Source of the DNA: Stromatinia cepivora
Taxonomy: Eukaryota; Ascomycota; Leotiomycetes; Helotiales; Sclerotiniaceae
DNA length: 64,000 nt
Assembly (NCBI GenBank): GCA_014898415.1
Contig: RCTD01000006.1
Location: 930,001 to 994,000, forward strand
Direction of reading: 5' to 3'
Position numbers and translations under genes: made by a program. Of this stretch, positions 33,877 through 44,877 are shown one piece after another. The notes beneath the pieces are model-generated. The model saw only the letters and a program-made list of their open reading frames with translations. It was not told where the DNA came from and did no database searches. Every line of letters starts with the position of its first letter. Position 1 is the stretch's first letter.

Positions 33877-34476
33877 TCAGGTGCAGTATTCTACAAAACT
33901 CAAGAGGTTATCACCACATTTCATGCAACTTTTCTTCATAGAAGATCGAAGATTTGACGAATGCTTTGACGGGCGTTTGGAAGTTGAAGGTCTCTCCTCC
34001 TTCCGACGTGAGGTCCTGGATCTGGAGATGCTCTTCAATCTAATCTTCTTGCTGGCTGCACGAACTTCTTCCCGGAAAGGGCATTTTATTGCTATATGGT
34101 CTTCTGCGTCACAGTAGAAGCAATGCACTGATCTGGATGAAGCACTGTCGGATGATGATCTTCGACGATGATGAGCTTCAGTTCTGCCCTTATTGAACGC
34201 GGCATGAGCTTTCTCTTCTGGTTCCAAGTTCCGAACGCCTTCGGCTTCTTTCCACAGGATTATGGCTGAGAGTTTATCTCTCACACTGCTTGCAGTATCG
34301 TACCGAATGACGGTGGTGATTTTAGTACGAACAGGAAGAGGTTCTCGGTCGTGCTTCTCGGTATGGATCTTTTTAAGTTCAACGATAGTCGGTAATATGA
34401 GAAGACTGCGGATGGTGAGCCCGGTTCCAGACGCCTTTACATCGACATTCTGCTTTTCCATCAAAGTCCACTCCAA
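33877..34476 (-). CDS. Putative CCHC zinc-knuckle protein fragment
   Basis: A 199-codon frame with start MEWTLMEKQNVDVK. Residues about 118-133, CFYCDAEDHIAIKC, fit a CX2CX4HX4C zinc knuckle. A Ser/Arg/Lys-rich segment (SRSRTSRRKEERPSTSKRP) follows, and a second CxxC (CMKCG) near the end. The stop comes soon after in a region where another frame (EWQLMSDAEGLYGSPPKS) looks more protein-like, so a frameshift or missed splice is possible at about 33880-33900. The origin could be a host gene or a gag remnant. The gene model is uncertain. Confidence 0.35.
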   Translation of the reverse strand: MEWTLMEKQNVDVKASGTGLTIRSLLILPTIVELKKIHTEKHDREPLPVRTKITTVIRYDTASSVRDKLSAIILWKEAEGVRNLEPEEKAHAAFNKGRTEAHHRRRSSSDSASSRSVHCFYCDAEDHIAIKCPFREEVRAASKKIRLKSISRSRTSRRKEERPSTSKRPSKHSSNLRSSMKKSCMKCGDNLLSFVEYCT

Positions 34477-35016
34477 AGGGAGGACACCAGAGACTTCGTC
34501 GCTTTTATTGGGCAGCTAATGGCTTGTATATCAAGACAGTCGATAGATGGGATCGCGGCTGGAAGTCGAGGTAATTTTCAGGTAGTGTTGGATGCAATTA
34601 AGCTGGTTGGAAGATTATGTTGGGCAAATACATCGCGAATCTCAGTATCAAACCCAGGGGCATAATCGCCTCGGTGCCGAAAGTAATAACTGCCACTCCC
34701 TCTATTACCTTTTAAGGCTCCTCAAAACCTACTTCGCAACTCGTTCTCCGGAGGAATAATAAATATAAAATTATATCATTCAAAAGCTTTAGTTTTTATA
34801 ATTATTTTACTAATGTTATTCTTTAATTTATTCAGCTATTTCGCGATCTGTATTAAATTCAAAGAATTTCGAAAGGCTACACGTGATATTTCGAGTAAAA
34901 GTTCGTGGATGCACAAAGGTTAAGGTTATATGAGGGGCCCCGTGATCAGGAATGTCCAGATACATTTCAGAGAGTGAGCTAAAATATTACTCGTTGGAGC
35001 CGTCCCAGCAGCAGTG
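34477..35016. other. Transition into A+T-rich block
   Basis: Composition falls abruptly to A+T-rich near 34735. Short GC islands remain (for example GAGGGGCCCCGTGATCAGG near 34930) inside the AT tract, which suggests older, degraded insertions. No gene. Confidence 0.4.
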
Positions 35017-35457
35017 TACGGAGATTGATGGGGTAAGTATTATAAGACATTTTTTACCTATATATCGCTGTTTTTTTTATCTTTTGATACTACTTTAAAT
35101 AATTTGAATAAATATTGAGTTATTCTCTTTTCAAATTTCGAATTTTGATTATATTTCGAGGATTTCAATAAAATCTCAATAATTTGAAGATTTTAAAATT
35201 TTTAAAATTTATATAATCTTTTTTAATAATTTTAGAATAGATTTTTGAATAAAAAATTAATGATTTTAAATGATTTTGAATGATTTTGAATAATTTTAAA
35301 TAAATAATTGAGAATTTACAATACTTTAGTTACTTAGATTTCATTATACAAATTTTCAATCAATATAATGATATTATTGATCAGAATCTCTATTTATGGA
35401 ATCAAGTATGATCATTTTTTGATGTGTCTTACAATACTTACCCCATCAACCTCCGTA
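35017..35457. mobile_element. TA-flanked inverted-repeat element (MITE-like)
   Basis: Inverted repeats of about 33 bp bound the element. The left end at 35017 reads TACGGAGATTGATGGGGTAA (continuing AGTATTATAAGACA), and the right end at 35422-35457 is its reverse complement with three differences. The outermost bases are TA on both sides, as in Tc1/mariner-type insertions. The 370-bp interior is A+T-rich with no coding potential. It is most simply a non-autonomous derivative of a mariner/Fot-type transposon. Confidence 0.6.
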
Positions 35458-35701
35458 GTCGATGGGTGGTTTGGATTGATGGGTTGGTTAGATAGAGTGG
35501 GTCCGAAATTTCGCCTAATTATTAATTATGGATTGGTTATAGATTTTAGATTTGATAAATTATAATTTGAATGATTTGAATATGTATATTATAATTATTG
35601 ATTTATTAATTATTGATTTTATTTTATTAAAAAAAATTGTTTTAAAATAAAAAAAGATATCGAAATTAAAAGTTTTTTTTATTTTATTTAATTTTTATAT
35701 A

Positions 35702-35993
35702 AAATATGTCACGAATCGTGAACCACAGGAGGCTAACCACGTGATACCTCTTATCTCCCATATCAATTTATGAGCTGATCATCCGTGCGCATGCGTTACG
35801 AATCATACGATTTAATATGGTAAAATGGTGATCCTAATAACGCATGCGCACAGCCCCGCAGCTCACGAATGGGTATTTGTATATATATATCTAGTCGCTC
35901 CTTACGAGCCATAATTCTTCAATTGTAGATTCTAAGGAACATAATTGACCCTGTTTATTCAGCTCTACTACGGCTCTTGTGCGTCACAAAATA
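35702..35993 (+). mobile_element. Solo LTR, 282 bp, family 1 (less degraded copy)
   Basis: The LTR at 35707-35988 starts TGTCACGAATCG and ends GTGCGTCACA. It is flanked by the 5-bp duplication AAATA (35702-35706 and 35989-35993). Same length and family as 14745-15026. This copy keeps a 14-bp internal inverted repeat, GTGCGCATGCGTTA and TAACGCATGCGCAC, which RIP-type changes destroyed in the other copy. It sits only 14 bp upstream of the copia array. Confidence 0.9.
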
Positions 35994-36002
35994 TATATAA
36001 AA

Positions 36003-36168
36003 TGTTGGAAATGAGGCCATCATAGGATTAGAATTGAGGTCACGTGATCACAATGATGCACAGACCATATTTGGGAATAACCTCAATTCTATTCCTATTA
36101 GAATAATAAATCCTTAGTTCAATTTATATAATCAATAATATTATTATTTTCTATATCAAAAGTTAATA
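36003..36168 (+). repeat. LTR A of copia array (5' outer LTR)
   Basis: 166 bp, starts TGTTGGAAATGAGG and ends AAAAGTTAATA. It is preceded by target duplication TAAAA and followed directly by the primer-binding site. The terminal TA in place of CA is shared by all three copies. Confidence 0.9.
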
Positions 36169-36182
36169 GGTTATGAGTCCGG
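36169..36182 (+). other. Primer-binding site complementary to initiator tRNA-Met anticodon region
   Basis: GGTTATGAGTCCGG follows LTR A at once. Its complement CCGGACTCATAACC is what the anticodon stem-loop of a eukaryotic initiator tRNA-Met looks like, with CAT as the anticodon. Drosophila copia uses the same internal 'half-tRNA' priming. At LTR B the corresponding site (from 39174) is altered to GATTATAAAATCCGG. Confidence 0.65.
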
Positions 36183-36222
36183 TTATATAATAATGATTAG
36201 AAAGCAAAACAAATCGAGAAAG

Positions 36223-36371
36223 TGTGACGAACCCAACGAGCGTTTAGAGATCAACCTTAGAATTAAAAGCTATAGAGCTAAAGAGAGTGTACTACGAAGC
36301 TATATATATGATCGGCTCGAGCTTAGTACTGTACTAGTCCGATCGGATACGATTATATATATCTCGTGATA
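36223..36371 (-). repeat. Left 149-bp LTR of nested element
   Basis: On the plus strand it starts TGTGACGAACCC and ends CTCGTGATA. Aligned without gaps to 37747-37895; every difference I can align is a transition. Confidence 0.85.
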
Positions 36372-37746
36372 TTATCCTCCCTTTCTGAAGAGTTCGCTTC
36401 GAATTCATTTTAAATAAATAAATTAAATATAAAATAATCATTAATTGTTTTCTTTTAAAAATATCTAATGCGAAATATGTATTATAGTTAACGAATATGT
36501 ATTCATTATATTATATATTTCCTTTAAGTGATCTTCAAAATATCGGTTATTGATCATTTCTTTTAGATTTTTATTATTGTTATTTTTGGGTTTGGTAGTC
36601 AATATAATAATCGGAATAAACTTTTGTTGATTTCGAATTCCTTAATGTAGATTTAATGGATAGATTTGTATTCAATAGAAGATATTTCTATATTGTATAT
36701 ATTTATTTTGTTTGTATAAGAAAGTTTTTTCAGAAAGGGAAAATTCGGGTATTTGTATATAGAATAGAATCAAAATATAATCGGGTTTATTTGGTTGGGT
36801 ATTAAAAGAGTTAAAGACATTAATGATATTAAGGTTGTTAATATCCATTGGATTGTAGTTCTGAAAATGGGATGGATTCTGTAATATATATAGGGTTTTA
36901 GATTTATTAAAATGGAATGATATAAGGAATTCATTTGTTGTATGAGTAATTAATTGTTATATAATCTGAACAAAATTGGGATAGGAATAGAGAAAAGAAA
37001 ATTGTTGAAAAAAATGATTTTTAAAAGTAATATTGAATTCATTACGAAAAATTGAGATTTTATTTAAATCGAATCAATTCTGATCTTTAGCTTTATAAAA
37101 AGTTCTTTCGAATTTTGTAATATAAATATATAAAGAATCGATTCCTTATTTGAAAGTGAATAGTTTGTTTTTGATTTTTTAAACTTTATTCGAATTGTTG
37201 TAAATATATATAAATTAATTTAGGATTATTGTATAATCTAAAGAAACGTTTTGATTAAGAAAAGAAAACTAAAGTAGTATTATAGTTTGTATATAAGATT
37301 CGAGATTAAAATAAATATAGTAAAATTGAACCATAGAATCACTGATCACAATACTATCTATTTATAATTTCGCTCAAATCGAGAGAAACCAGATATCGAA
37401 CTTTTGAAAATTATTATTAAACTTTTCAAAATTAGAGAAAAAGGGTTTTGGATAAGAAAAAGTATGAATAATAGAAATATATTCGAGGATCAGGAAATAT
37501 AAGAACAAGATTTCATTTTATTAACAAATCATTTTATTGTAAAGTTTTGTAATTGTAAAGTTTATCGAATCGTAATTTATAGCTTAGAAATTAAAAGTAA
37601 GAAAAAAAACAATATTTTCGAATAATATTAAAAAGATTTATATATAGACGAAAAAGCAAAAGTATATATTTAGATAAAAGCAAGCGGAATGTATATGAAT
37701 ATATACAGATGTTATTCCATTTCTTATCTGGAAAAGCTTTTAATAA

Positions 37747-37895
37747 TGTGATGAATCCAATAAACATTTAGAGATCAATCTTAGAATTAAAAATTATAAA
37801 GTTAAAAAGAATATACTACAAAGCTATATATATAATCGGCTCGAGCTTAATACCGTACTAGCCCGATCGGACGCGATCACGTGTATCTCGTGACA
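37747..37895 (-). repeat. Right 149-bp LTR of nested element
   Basis: On the plus strand it starts TGTGATGAATCC and ends CTCGTGACA. It is followed by the GAAAG target duplication. Confidence 0.85.
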
Positions 37896-37900
37896 GAAAG

Positions 37901-39007
37901 GATTAATATAATTAATAGAAATGAAATAAAATGGAAATCAGAATTTTTATATAGTATTATCAAAGTAGAGTTGAAATATAATAATATAGTTTATAACTTA
38001 TAATATTATAGACTAGAGTGGAGAATAATCTGTATAATATTAATACAGAATTATAATAGAAGTGAAGAACAAGTTCGTATAGTTATAAGAAAATATATTA
38101 CAATACAATTTTACGAATTTTCTTAATGTTTTATTTTTATATTTCTTTATTATCCCGAATTTATTTGTTATATATTTTTTAAAATTGTTTTAAAAACTTA
38201 AAGGCTATTTTCGATATTTATTAAACAATAAGAAACTTTTATAATATCAAAATCAAATAACCTTTTGAAACTTGATTAAAACAATTATAAGTGATGGTTC
38301 AGATAAATGAAGATATAATTGAAAGGGAAAGGATGGTTTTATATAATTGATCAAATATTAAATAAATATATATAAATTGTAGGATCTAATATAGTATCTG
38401 CTTATGAAATCAATGGTCATGTATATTATAATATCGAATTGAAATCGGAATATTTAAAAAACGAAGTGAATATGTTATTATATATTTGTATAATATTCAA
38501 TGATAACGATGAAGTTTTTATTGATGAATATTTAATAATATATATACTTTGGAGATACTTTAAATCGAAATATATTAGAGTTAGTATAATTATAGTTAAT
38601 ATATATATAACGATGATCTAGAATTTCAAATTTCAATTTGATATTTATTTCGATATAATTATTATCGAAGTTTAAAACAAATTGAAAGAGTATAAAAGGA
38701 AATTAGGGGTTATAGATAAAAGTTATCGATTAGTATATCAAGATATTGTTTTGTTTTTGATTTTAATATATAATTTTTCAATCGATTATTAAAAAGTAAT
38801 GGATATATTGAATATCCAAATTAGTTTTAATATCGATAATAAAATTAAGTATTTGTAAATTAAAAAACTTTGTCTTAAGAATAGATCAAAACGAATATAA
38901 ATTGCGAAAGGATTTAGATATACTTTTTGATATTAAAAATTAGATTTCGAAACCCCAAATAATACTTGTAATTTGTGTTAAAAGGAAGATCATTATATAT
39001 AAGATTG
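37901..39007 (+). pseudogene. Partial gag of outer copia copy, ending in its zinc knuckle
   Basis: Homologous to 39228-40335 of the inner copy. A surviving frame at 38439-38621 (SEYLKNEVNMLLYICIIFN...) has a clear counterpart at 39767-40003. At 38967-39008 the sequence translates as C-N-L-C-stop-K-E-D-H-Y-I-stop-D-C, a CX2CX4HX4C knuckle with two Gln codons turned to TAA. LTR B starts exactly within the last Cys codon. Confidence 0.75.
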
Positions 39008-39173
39008 TGTTGGAAATGAGGCCATCATAGGATTAGAATTGAGGTCACGTGATCACAATGGTGCACAGACCATATTTGGGGATAATCTCAATTCTATTTC
39101 TATTAGAATTATAAATCTTTAGTTCAATCTATATAATTAACAATACTATTACTTTCTATATCAAAAGTTAATA
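39008..39173 (+). repeat. LTR B of copia array
   Basis: 166 bp, starts TGTTGGAAATGAGG and ends AAAAGTTAATA. It interrupts the gag zinc knuckle of the outer copy and forms the 5' LTR of the inner copy. Confidence 0.9.
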
Positions 39174-42100
39174 GATTATAAAATCCGGTTGTATAATAGT
39201 AATTAAAAAACAAAATAAATCAAAAAAGGATTAATATAATTAGTAGGGGTGAAACAAAATGAAAATCAGAGTTTTTATATAATATCATCGAAACAGAATT
39301 GAAATACAACAATACAGTTTATAATTCATAATATTACAGATCAAAACAGAAAACAGTTTATATAATATTAATACAAAATTATAATAAAAATGAAAAACAA
39401 ATTTATATAATTACAAGAAAACATATTACAATATGATTTTACGAATTTTCTTATTGTTTTATTTTTATATTTCTTTATTATTCCGAATCTATTTGTTGTA
39501 TATTTTTTAAGATCGTTTTAAAAATCTAAAGATTATCTTTGATATTTATCAAACAATAAGAAACCTTTATAATATTAGAATCAAACAATCCTTCGAAATT
39601 TGATCAAAACAATTATGAATAATGATTTAGACAAATAAAGATATAATTGAAAGAGAAAGAATGATTTTATATAATTGATCAAATATTAGACGAATATATA
39701 TAGATTGCAGGATCCAATATAGTATTTGCCTATAAAATCAATGGTCATATATATTACAATATCGAATTGAAATCGGAATACTTAAAGAACAAAATGAATA
39801 TATTATTATATATTTGTACAATATTTAATAATAATGATAAAGTCTTTATCGATAAATATTCAACAATATATATACTCTGGAAATATTTTAAATCGAAATA
39901 TACCAGAATCAATATAATCACAACCAATATATATATAATAATAATCCAGAACTTCAAATTTCAATTCGATATTTATTCTGATATAATCATTATCGAAATT
40001 TGAGACAAATTGAAAAAGTATAAAAGGAAATTAGAGATTATAAACAAAAATTATCAATCAGTATATCAAGATATTATTTTGTTCTTGATTTTAATATATA
40101 ATCTTTTAATCAATTATCAAAGAATAATGGATATATTGAATATCTAAATCAATTTTAGTATCTATAATAAAATCAAGCATTTACAGATTAAGGAACTTTG
40201 TTTTAAAAATAAATCAAAATGAATATAAATTGCGAAAAGATTTAGATATACTTTTTGATATCAAGAATCAGATTTCGAGATTTCAAATAATATTTGTGAT
40301 CTATATTAAAAGGAAAATCATTATATATAAGATTATCTATATTTAATACAAATCAATAAACTCCTTTACAATTATTTTCGTTATCAAAAGAAAAAAGAAT
40401 CATTGAATTCGAAGAAGGTTTATTTCAATAAAAAAGATCAAGTATATTCTGCTAATAATATTTCTAAATCAAATTTCGATATTAAGGATATAATAAAGGA
40501 AGATTATAATTTGATAAAGGAGATTATTAATAAAATTTCTTTTAATAAATAATATACTAATATAAATATTTCTTTATATATATTTAATCAATTTTTATTA
40601 TTCAGATTAATAGATTTTATTATTAAACGAAGAATAAAGATTGATAAAGGAATAATATATTATTATTATTGGGGTTTAATGGATATAATATACAAAGATG
40701 GTTTTAAGATATTATTTTCAAATATATTATATATATTAGGGTTAGGAGTAAATTTGTTATCAAAAAAAAGAATTTGCGAAACAAGGTTGCAAAAGGAATT
40801 CAATTTTTATTATATATATTTCAAAAAGGATAATAAGAAAGTTATTTATATTAGAATACAAGATAGAATATATATGGTTTTATATATAATCAAAAGATAT
40901 AAGGATATAGTTTTCTGTTCGAATATATATTAAAATGATTAGGAAAAAGGCTTTTCTTCAGAAATAATCGATGATATCAAAGGTATCAATAACAAATTAA
41001 TATTCAAGGAAAAAAAGAGATATTTGTTATAATATCGAAGATTCAATTATCTAGATCCAGATAAGATTAAGAATCTATATAAAGTATCCAATATAACCAA
41101 ACTAATAAAGATCCCAATTGAATTAAATATCTATAAAGTATATATATTCATCAAAATAATCAATTGTATTCCGAAATAATTAAATTTGTATAAATCAAAG
41201 AAACTCGAATTTATATATTTCGATATTACAGAATCATTCTCAAAATCGATTCAAGGGAATTGTTATTTTATATTGATTATCGATAGTTGTATAAAAGTAA
41301 ATTGAATTATATTATTTAAATAAAAAGACAATACAATTCAAATATTGAAAACTTAGAAAAAGAAGATAGAATTGATTATTAAAGAAAAGATCATTATAAT
41401 TAGGATTAATAATATATCGGAACTTCTATAAACTATTTATAAATAATTATCAAATATATAATCCGAAATTATAATAATTACCTTTTTATATCAAAACAAA
41501 TCTGCAAAACAGAATATAAGAATTATAAAAATAAATATAAAAACAATATTAAAAGAAACTAGATTATTATTAAAGTTTTGAAACGAAATTGTAAAGTATA
41601 ATACTTATATTAGGAATTGTATTAGTATTGATTCTGATATAAATAAAATAAATCGATTTCTTATAAAAGCTTTTATAAATATAATATTAAATATAGAGAT
41701 ATACAAAATCTAAAGGAACAAATGTTATATTTATATCAATTTCAAGATTATTCCGAAAAAACAAAGATATAACAAATTGCAGGATATTTCAAAAATTGAT
41801 ATATTCCTAAGATATTCAAAAGTTATAAATAAATATATCAAAGTGTATTCTTTAAAGCTAGATTATATATTTCAATCAAATAGAGTAATTATAGATAAAT
41901 CTTATCGAAGAGGAGATTTGGACCTTAAATTAAGAAATTGTGAATCAGATTTATAAGGAATAAAGAATATAAAGTTAGATCGAAGACCTTGTAATAAATC
42001 AACAACAAACAAAGCACCTTCTCCATTTTCGGCATCTTCTCTATCTTCAATACCAAATGCGATACCTGTATCATCTTTGTTTAAAGCATTCTCTCTAACA

Positions 42101-44337
42101 GATATTATACCAAATTCAGTGATTATACCAAACACTTCAATTATCGAATTGAAATCAAATAAATTAAATACATCAATATTAATATACAATAAAAATAAAG
42201 ATGACAATATTCAGAAAACAAATCAAGAATCTTTTTTCAAGGATATTTCAGATATCGAATCCATTATTTCAAAGGTTCCAATTCAAGAATCAATTTTTGT
42301 AGATTTTGAATCTAAATTAGGAATAAAATTTAAGATTGTTTTAAATTTTGTTGATAAATTTATTTTAATAGAATTAGAAAACAAAATAAATCTATAATCA
42401 TTTAAAATCAAATAAAAGAATATAATAGATTTTGAAAATAAACTTTTAAAATATTTAATATGAAAATAGAAAAGAAATATAGAATAAAATCCTGAAGGAG
42501 AATAGGAAAGTAAGATTATAAGAATATTGATTGTAATATTTATATAGATCAAAATTCAAGAAAATATAAAATATATTATAATTATAATCCCAATTATTTA
42601 TAAAATGAATTTTTATATCAAAAACAAAATCGTTTTAGATTTCATAATTTTATTAATAGATATAAATAATATAGAAAATATAATATATCTGATCAAAGAA
42701 GTTCTGGGAATCAAAATATTAAGAATTTATAAAAAAGTAATATCGGATTGAGAATATTTTGAAAAATGAAAGAAAGTTATTCAAAAAGAAATTATATTTT
42801 TGATTTAAAATAGTATTTGAAAAAAAAATATATTTTTTAAAAAAAGTAATCTAATTTCAATGAAATAGATATTTATAGTTAAGATAAAGGATAATAAGGT
42901 AGAACAATTCAAAATAAAATTAATAATTTAAAAGTTTAATTAAATATTATAAAAAAATTATAATGAAATATTTATATCAATAATAAGACTAAATATATTC
43001 AGATTATTTTTAATTATTATTATAAAGGAAAATTTGGAATATTTATATTTTGATATCAAAAACATTTTTATTGAATTATATTTGAAAAAAGAAATCTATT
43101 TTAAATTATTCTAAAGTATTAAAATCGAAAAAGGATATATATTACGAATTCTATAAAATCTATATAATTTGAAGTAAACTGAAAGAGATCAAAGTTCATT
43201 ATCGAAGAAAGAGTTTTTAGATATAGACCCTATATAAAGTTTAATAGATCTATATTTGTATATATCTAAAAATTGTAATATAATATTATTAATATATATC
43301 GATAATATCATTATTATATTATATATATTATTACAAATCATTTGATTCGATAAAAAGTTATTAATCTATTTTAATATTAAAAATCTAGGGGAGATTAATA
43401 AGATTTTAAATGTTAAGATTATTTGTAATAGAAAAGTATATATATTAATTATAGATCAAAAAGAATATTTCGATATTATATTAATCAAATATAGTATTAT
43501 ATATAGATAACATCAAATCAAGAAATTGTTAATAATAAATTATACCCATCTCCGATCAACAATCGATAATGATGAATTAATAAATATAAACGAATATCAA
43601 TAACGAATAGGAAGTGTGATTTATTCAATAATATATATTCGATTAAATATAATATTCTTAGTTGAAAGACTTTCATAATTTATAACAAAATCAGCAAAAC
43701 ATTATATTATAACTTTGAAGAATCTGATACGATATTTATAATCAATAATCAAATAGAAGTTATAATTCGAATCAAAGGAAGTATAATCTGATATCTACAA
43801 AGAATATAATATATTTGATAATATAATAAAGATATATATAAATATAGATTGGATTAATAACAAATATAATCGGAAAAGTGTTTTAGAGGGAGTTGTAATA
43901 TTCTATAAAGACTTTATATTATAGACTAGTAAGAAATAAATGTTTATAATTATTTTTAATATAGAATCAGAATATATTATAATAATAATGTTTATTAAAT
44001 AAGGAAGATAAATTATATAAATATTCAAAGATTTATTTAAATCAAGTTATATTAAAAAAAACGAAGATATAGTTCAGATACTTGGTAATAATTAAGGCGT
44101 TTTAGCTTTAACCAAGAATCTATATTTATATAAACAATCCAAATATATAGATATCAATTATCATTTCATTAGGAATTTAACAAAAAAGGAGAAAATCATT
44201 ATTAATTATATTAATATATACGATATAATTGTTGACGAAATGACGAAATCTTGTGTAAAGATTGTTTTCGAAAGGTTCAAGAAAATATTAGGATTAATAG
44301 TTTAGAAGAATCGAATAGAATATCTTTAATAGGGGAG
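39174..44337 (+). pseudogene. Degenerate copia gag-pol of inner copy
   Basis: Read in fragments across frames. A gag remnant lies at 39767-40003, then a knuckle at about 40290-40332. At 40679-40933 NILYILGLGVNLLSKKRI matches the protease/gag-pre-integrase block (VLYVPGLGVNLLS). At about 41216-41300 YFDITESF followed by GNCYFILIIDSC matches the integrase core. At about 43037-43105 YLYFDIKNIFIELYLKKEIYF resembles the RT 'DVKTAFLNGxLxEEIYM' block. At about 43282-43320 ILLIYIDNIIIIL replaces YVDD. At about 43925-43985 TSKK*MFIIIFNIESEYI corresponds to the RNase H 'SxxQ..SSTEAEY' block. Stops replace Trp and Gln codons. A polypurine tract AATAGGGGAG lies directly before LTR C. Confidence 0.8.
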
Positions 44338-44503
44338 TATTGGAAATGAAATCATTATAGGATTAGAATTAAGGTTATGTGATTATAATGATATATAAAT
44401 CATATTTGGGAATAATCTCAATTCTATTCCTATTAGAATAATAAATCCTTAGTTCAATCTACATAATCAACAATACTACTATTTCCTGCACCAAAAGTTA
44501 ATA
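44338..44503 (+). repeat. LTR C of copia array (3' outer LTR)
   Basis: 166 bp, starts TATTGGAAATG (TG changed to TA) and ends AAAAGTTAATA. It is preceded by the purine tract and followed by the TAAAA duplication that matches the left flank of LTR A. Confidence 0.9.
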
Positions 44504-44877
44504 TAAAATATAAATATAATTTACTTTCTTTTTATTTTTTCTATTTAATATTAAAATTCATTATAGAATTTGATTAAAATTTAAGATTATTTCTAAATTT
44601 CAAAATATAAAATTATTCCTAAAAAATTTATAGTTAATTATAAGTATTTATAATTTTTAATAAGTATTTTTTTCAAATTATCAATAAACGATTATTGAGT
44701 TATGATTTCTTCAATTCATTATTTATGGTTTGGATTGGTTTTTCAAAAAAGAATATGGTTAACTATCTATCGATTACATTGCCCAGCAGTCTGTAGACTG
44801 CGCAAAAAAACCTTGTTTCGCAGCGGGTGCTCATATCATGAATACATTCATATTAGATACATCAAACAGTATAGAAA
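44504..44877. other. Right edge of A+T-rich block
   Basis: 374 bp, A+T-rich to about 44750 and then normal. No gene or repeat recognised. It contains the 3' flank of the next gene. Confidence 0.4.

Larger units (their letters stand above)
36218..37900 (-). mobile_element. Nested small LTR element without coding capacity
   Basis: The element spans 36223-37895 (1673 bp) with target duplication GAAAG on both sides (36218-36222 and 37896-37900). It lies inside the leader of the copia copy, 54 bp after LTR A. Its LTRs, 36223-36371 and 37747-37895, are each 149 bp. The 1.37-kb interior has no recognisable gag or pol. A purine-rich tract (AGAAAGGGAGGATAA on the minus strand, about 36372-36387) adjoins the left LTR like a polypurine tract, which suggests minus orientation. 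It is a non-autonomous element or a relic too degraded to read. Confidence 0.85.
35998..44508 (+). mobile_element. Ty1/copia LTR retrotransposon array, nested and RIP-degraded
   Basis: The array spans 36003-44503, bounded by a 5-bp duplication TAAAA (35998-36002 and 44504-44508). It contains three direct 166-bp LTRs at 36003-36168, 39008-39173 and 44338-44503. Between the first and second LTR lies only the 5' part of an element (primer site and gag to its zinc knuckle), itself split by another LTR element. Between the second and third is a full 5.2-kb internal region with gag, protease, integrase, reverse transcriptase and RNase H in the copia order (integrase before RT). Coding is destroyed by many stops. 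Confidence 0.9.

Noticed and set aside
38439..40003. Two similar short frames considered as a tandem gene family
   Set aside because: They are the matching gag fragments of the outer and inner copia copies, not host genes.
36003..44503. CRISPR-like or satellite array suggested by direct repeats in A+T-rich DNA
   Set aside because: The repeats are three LTRs of equal length with target duplications; spacing and content fit retrotransposons only.
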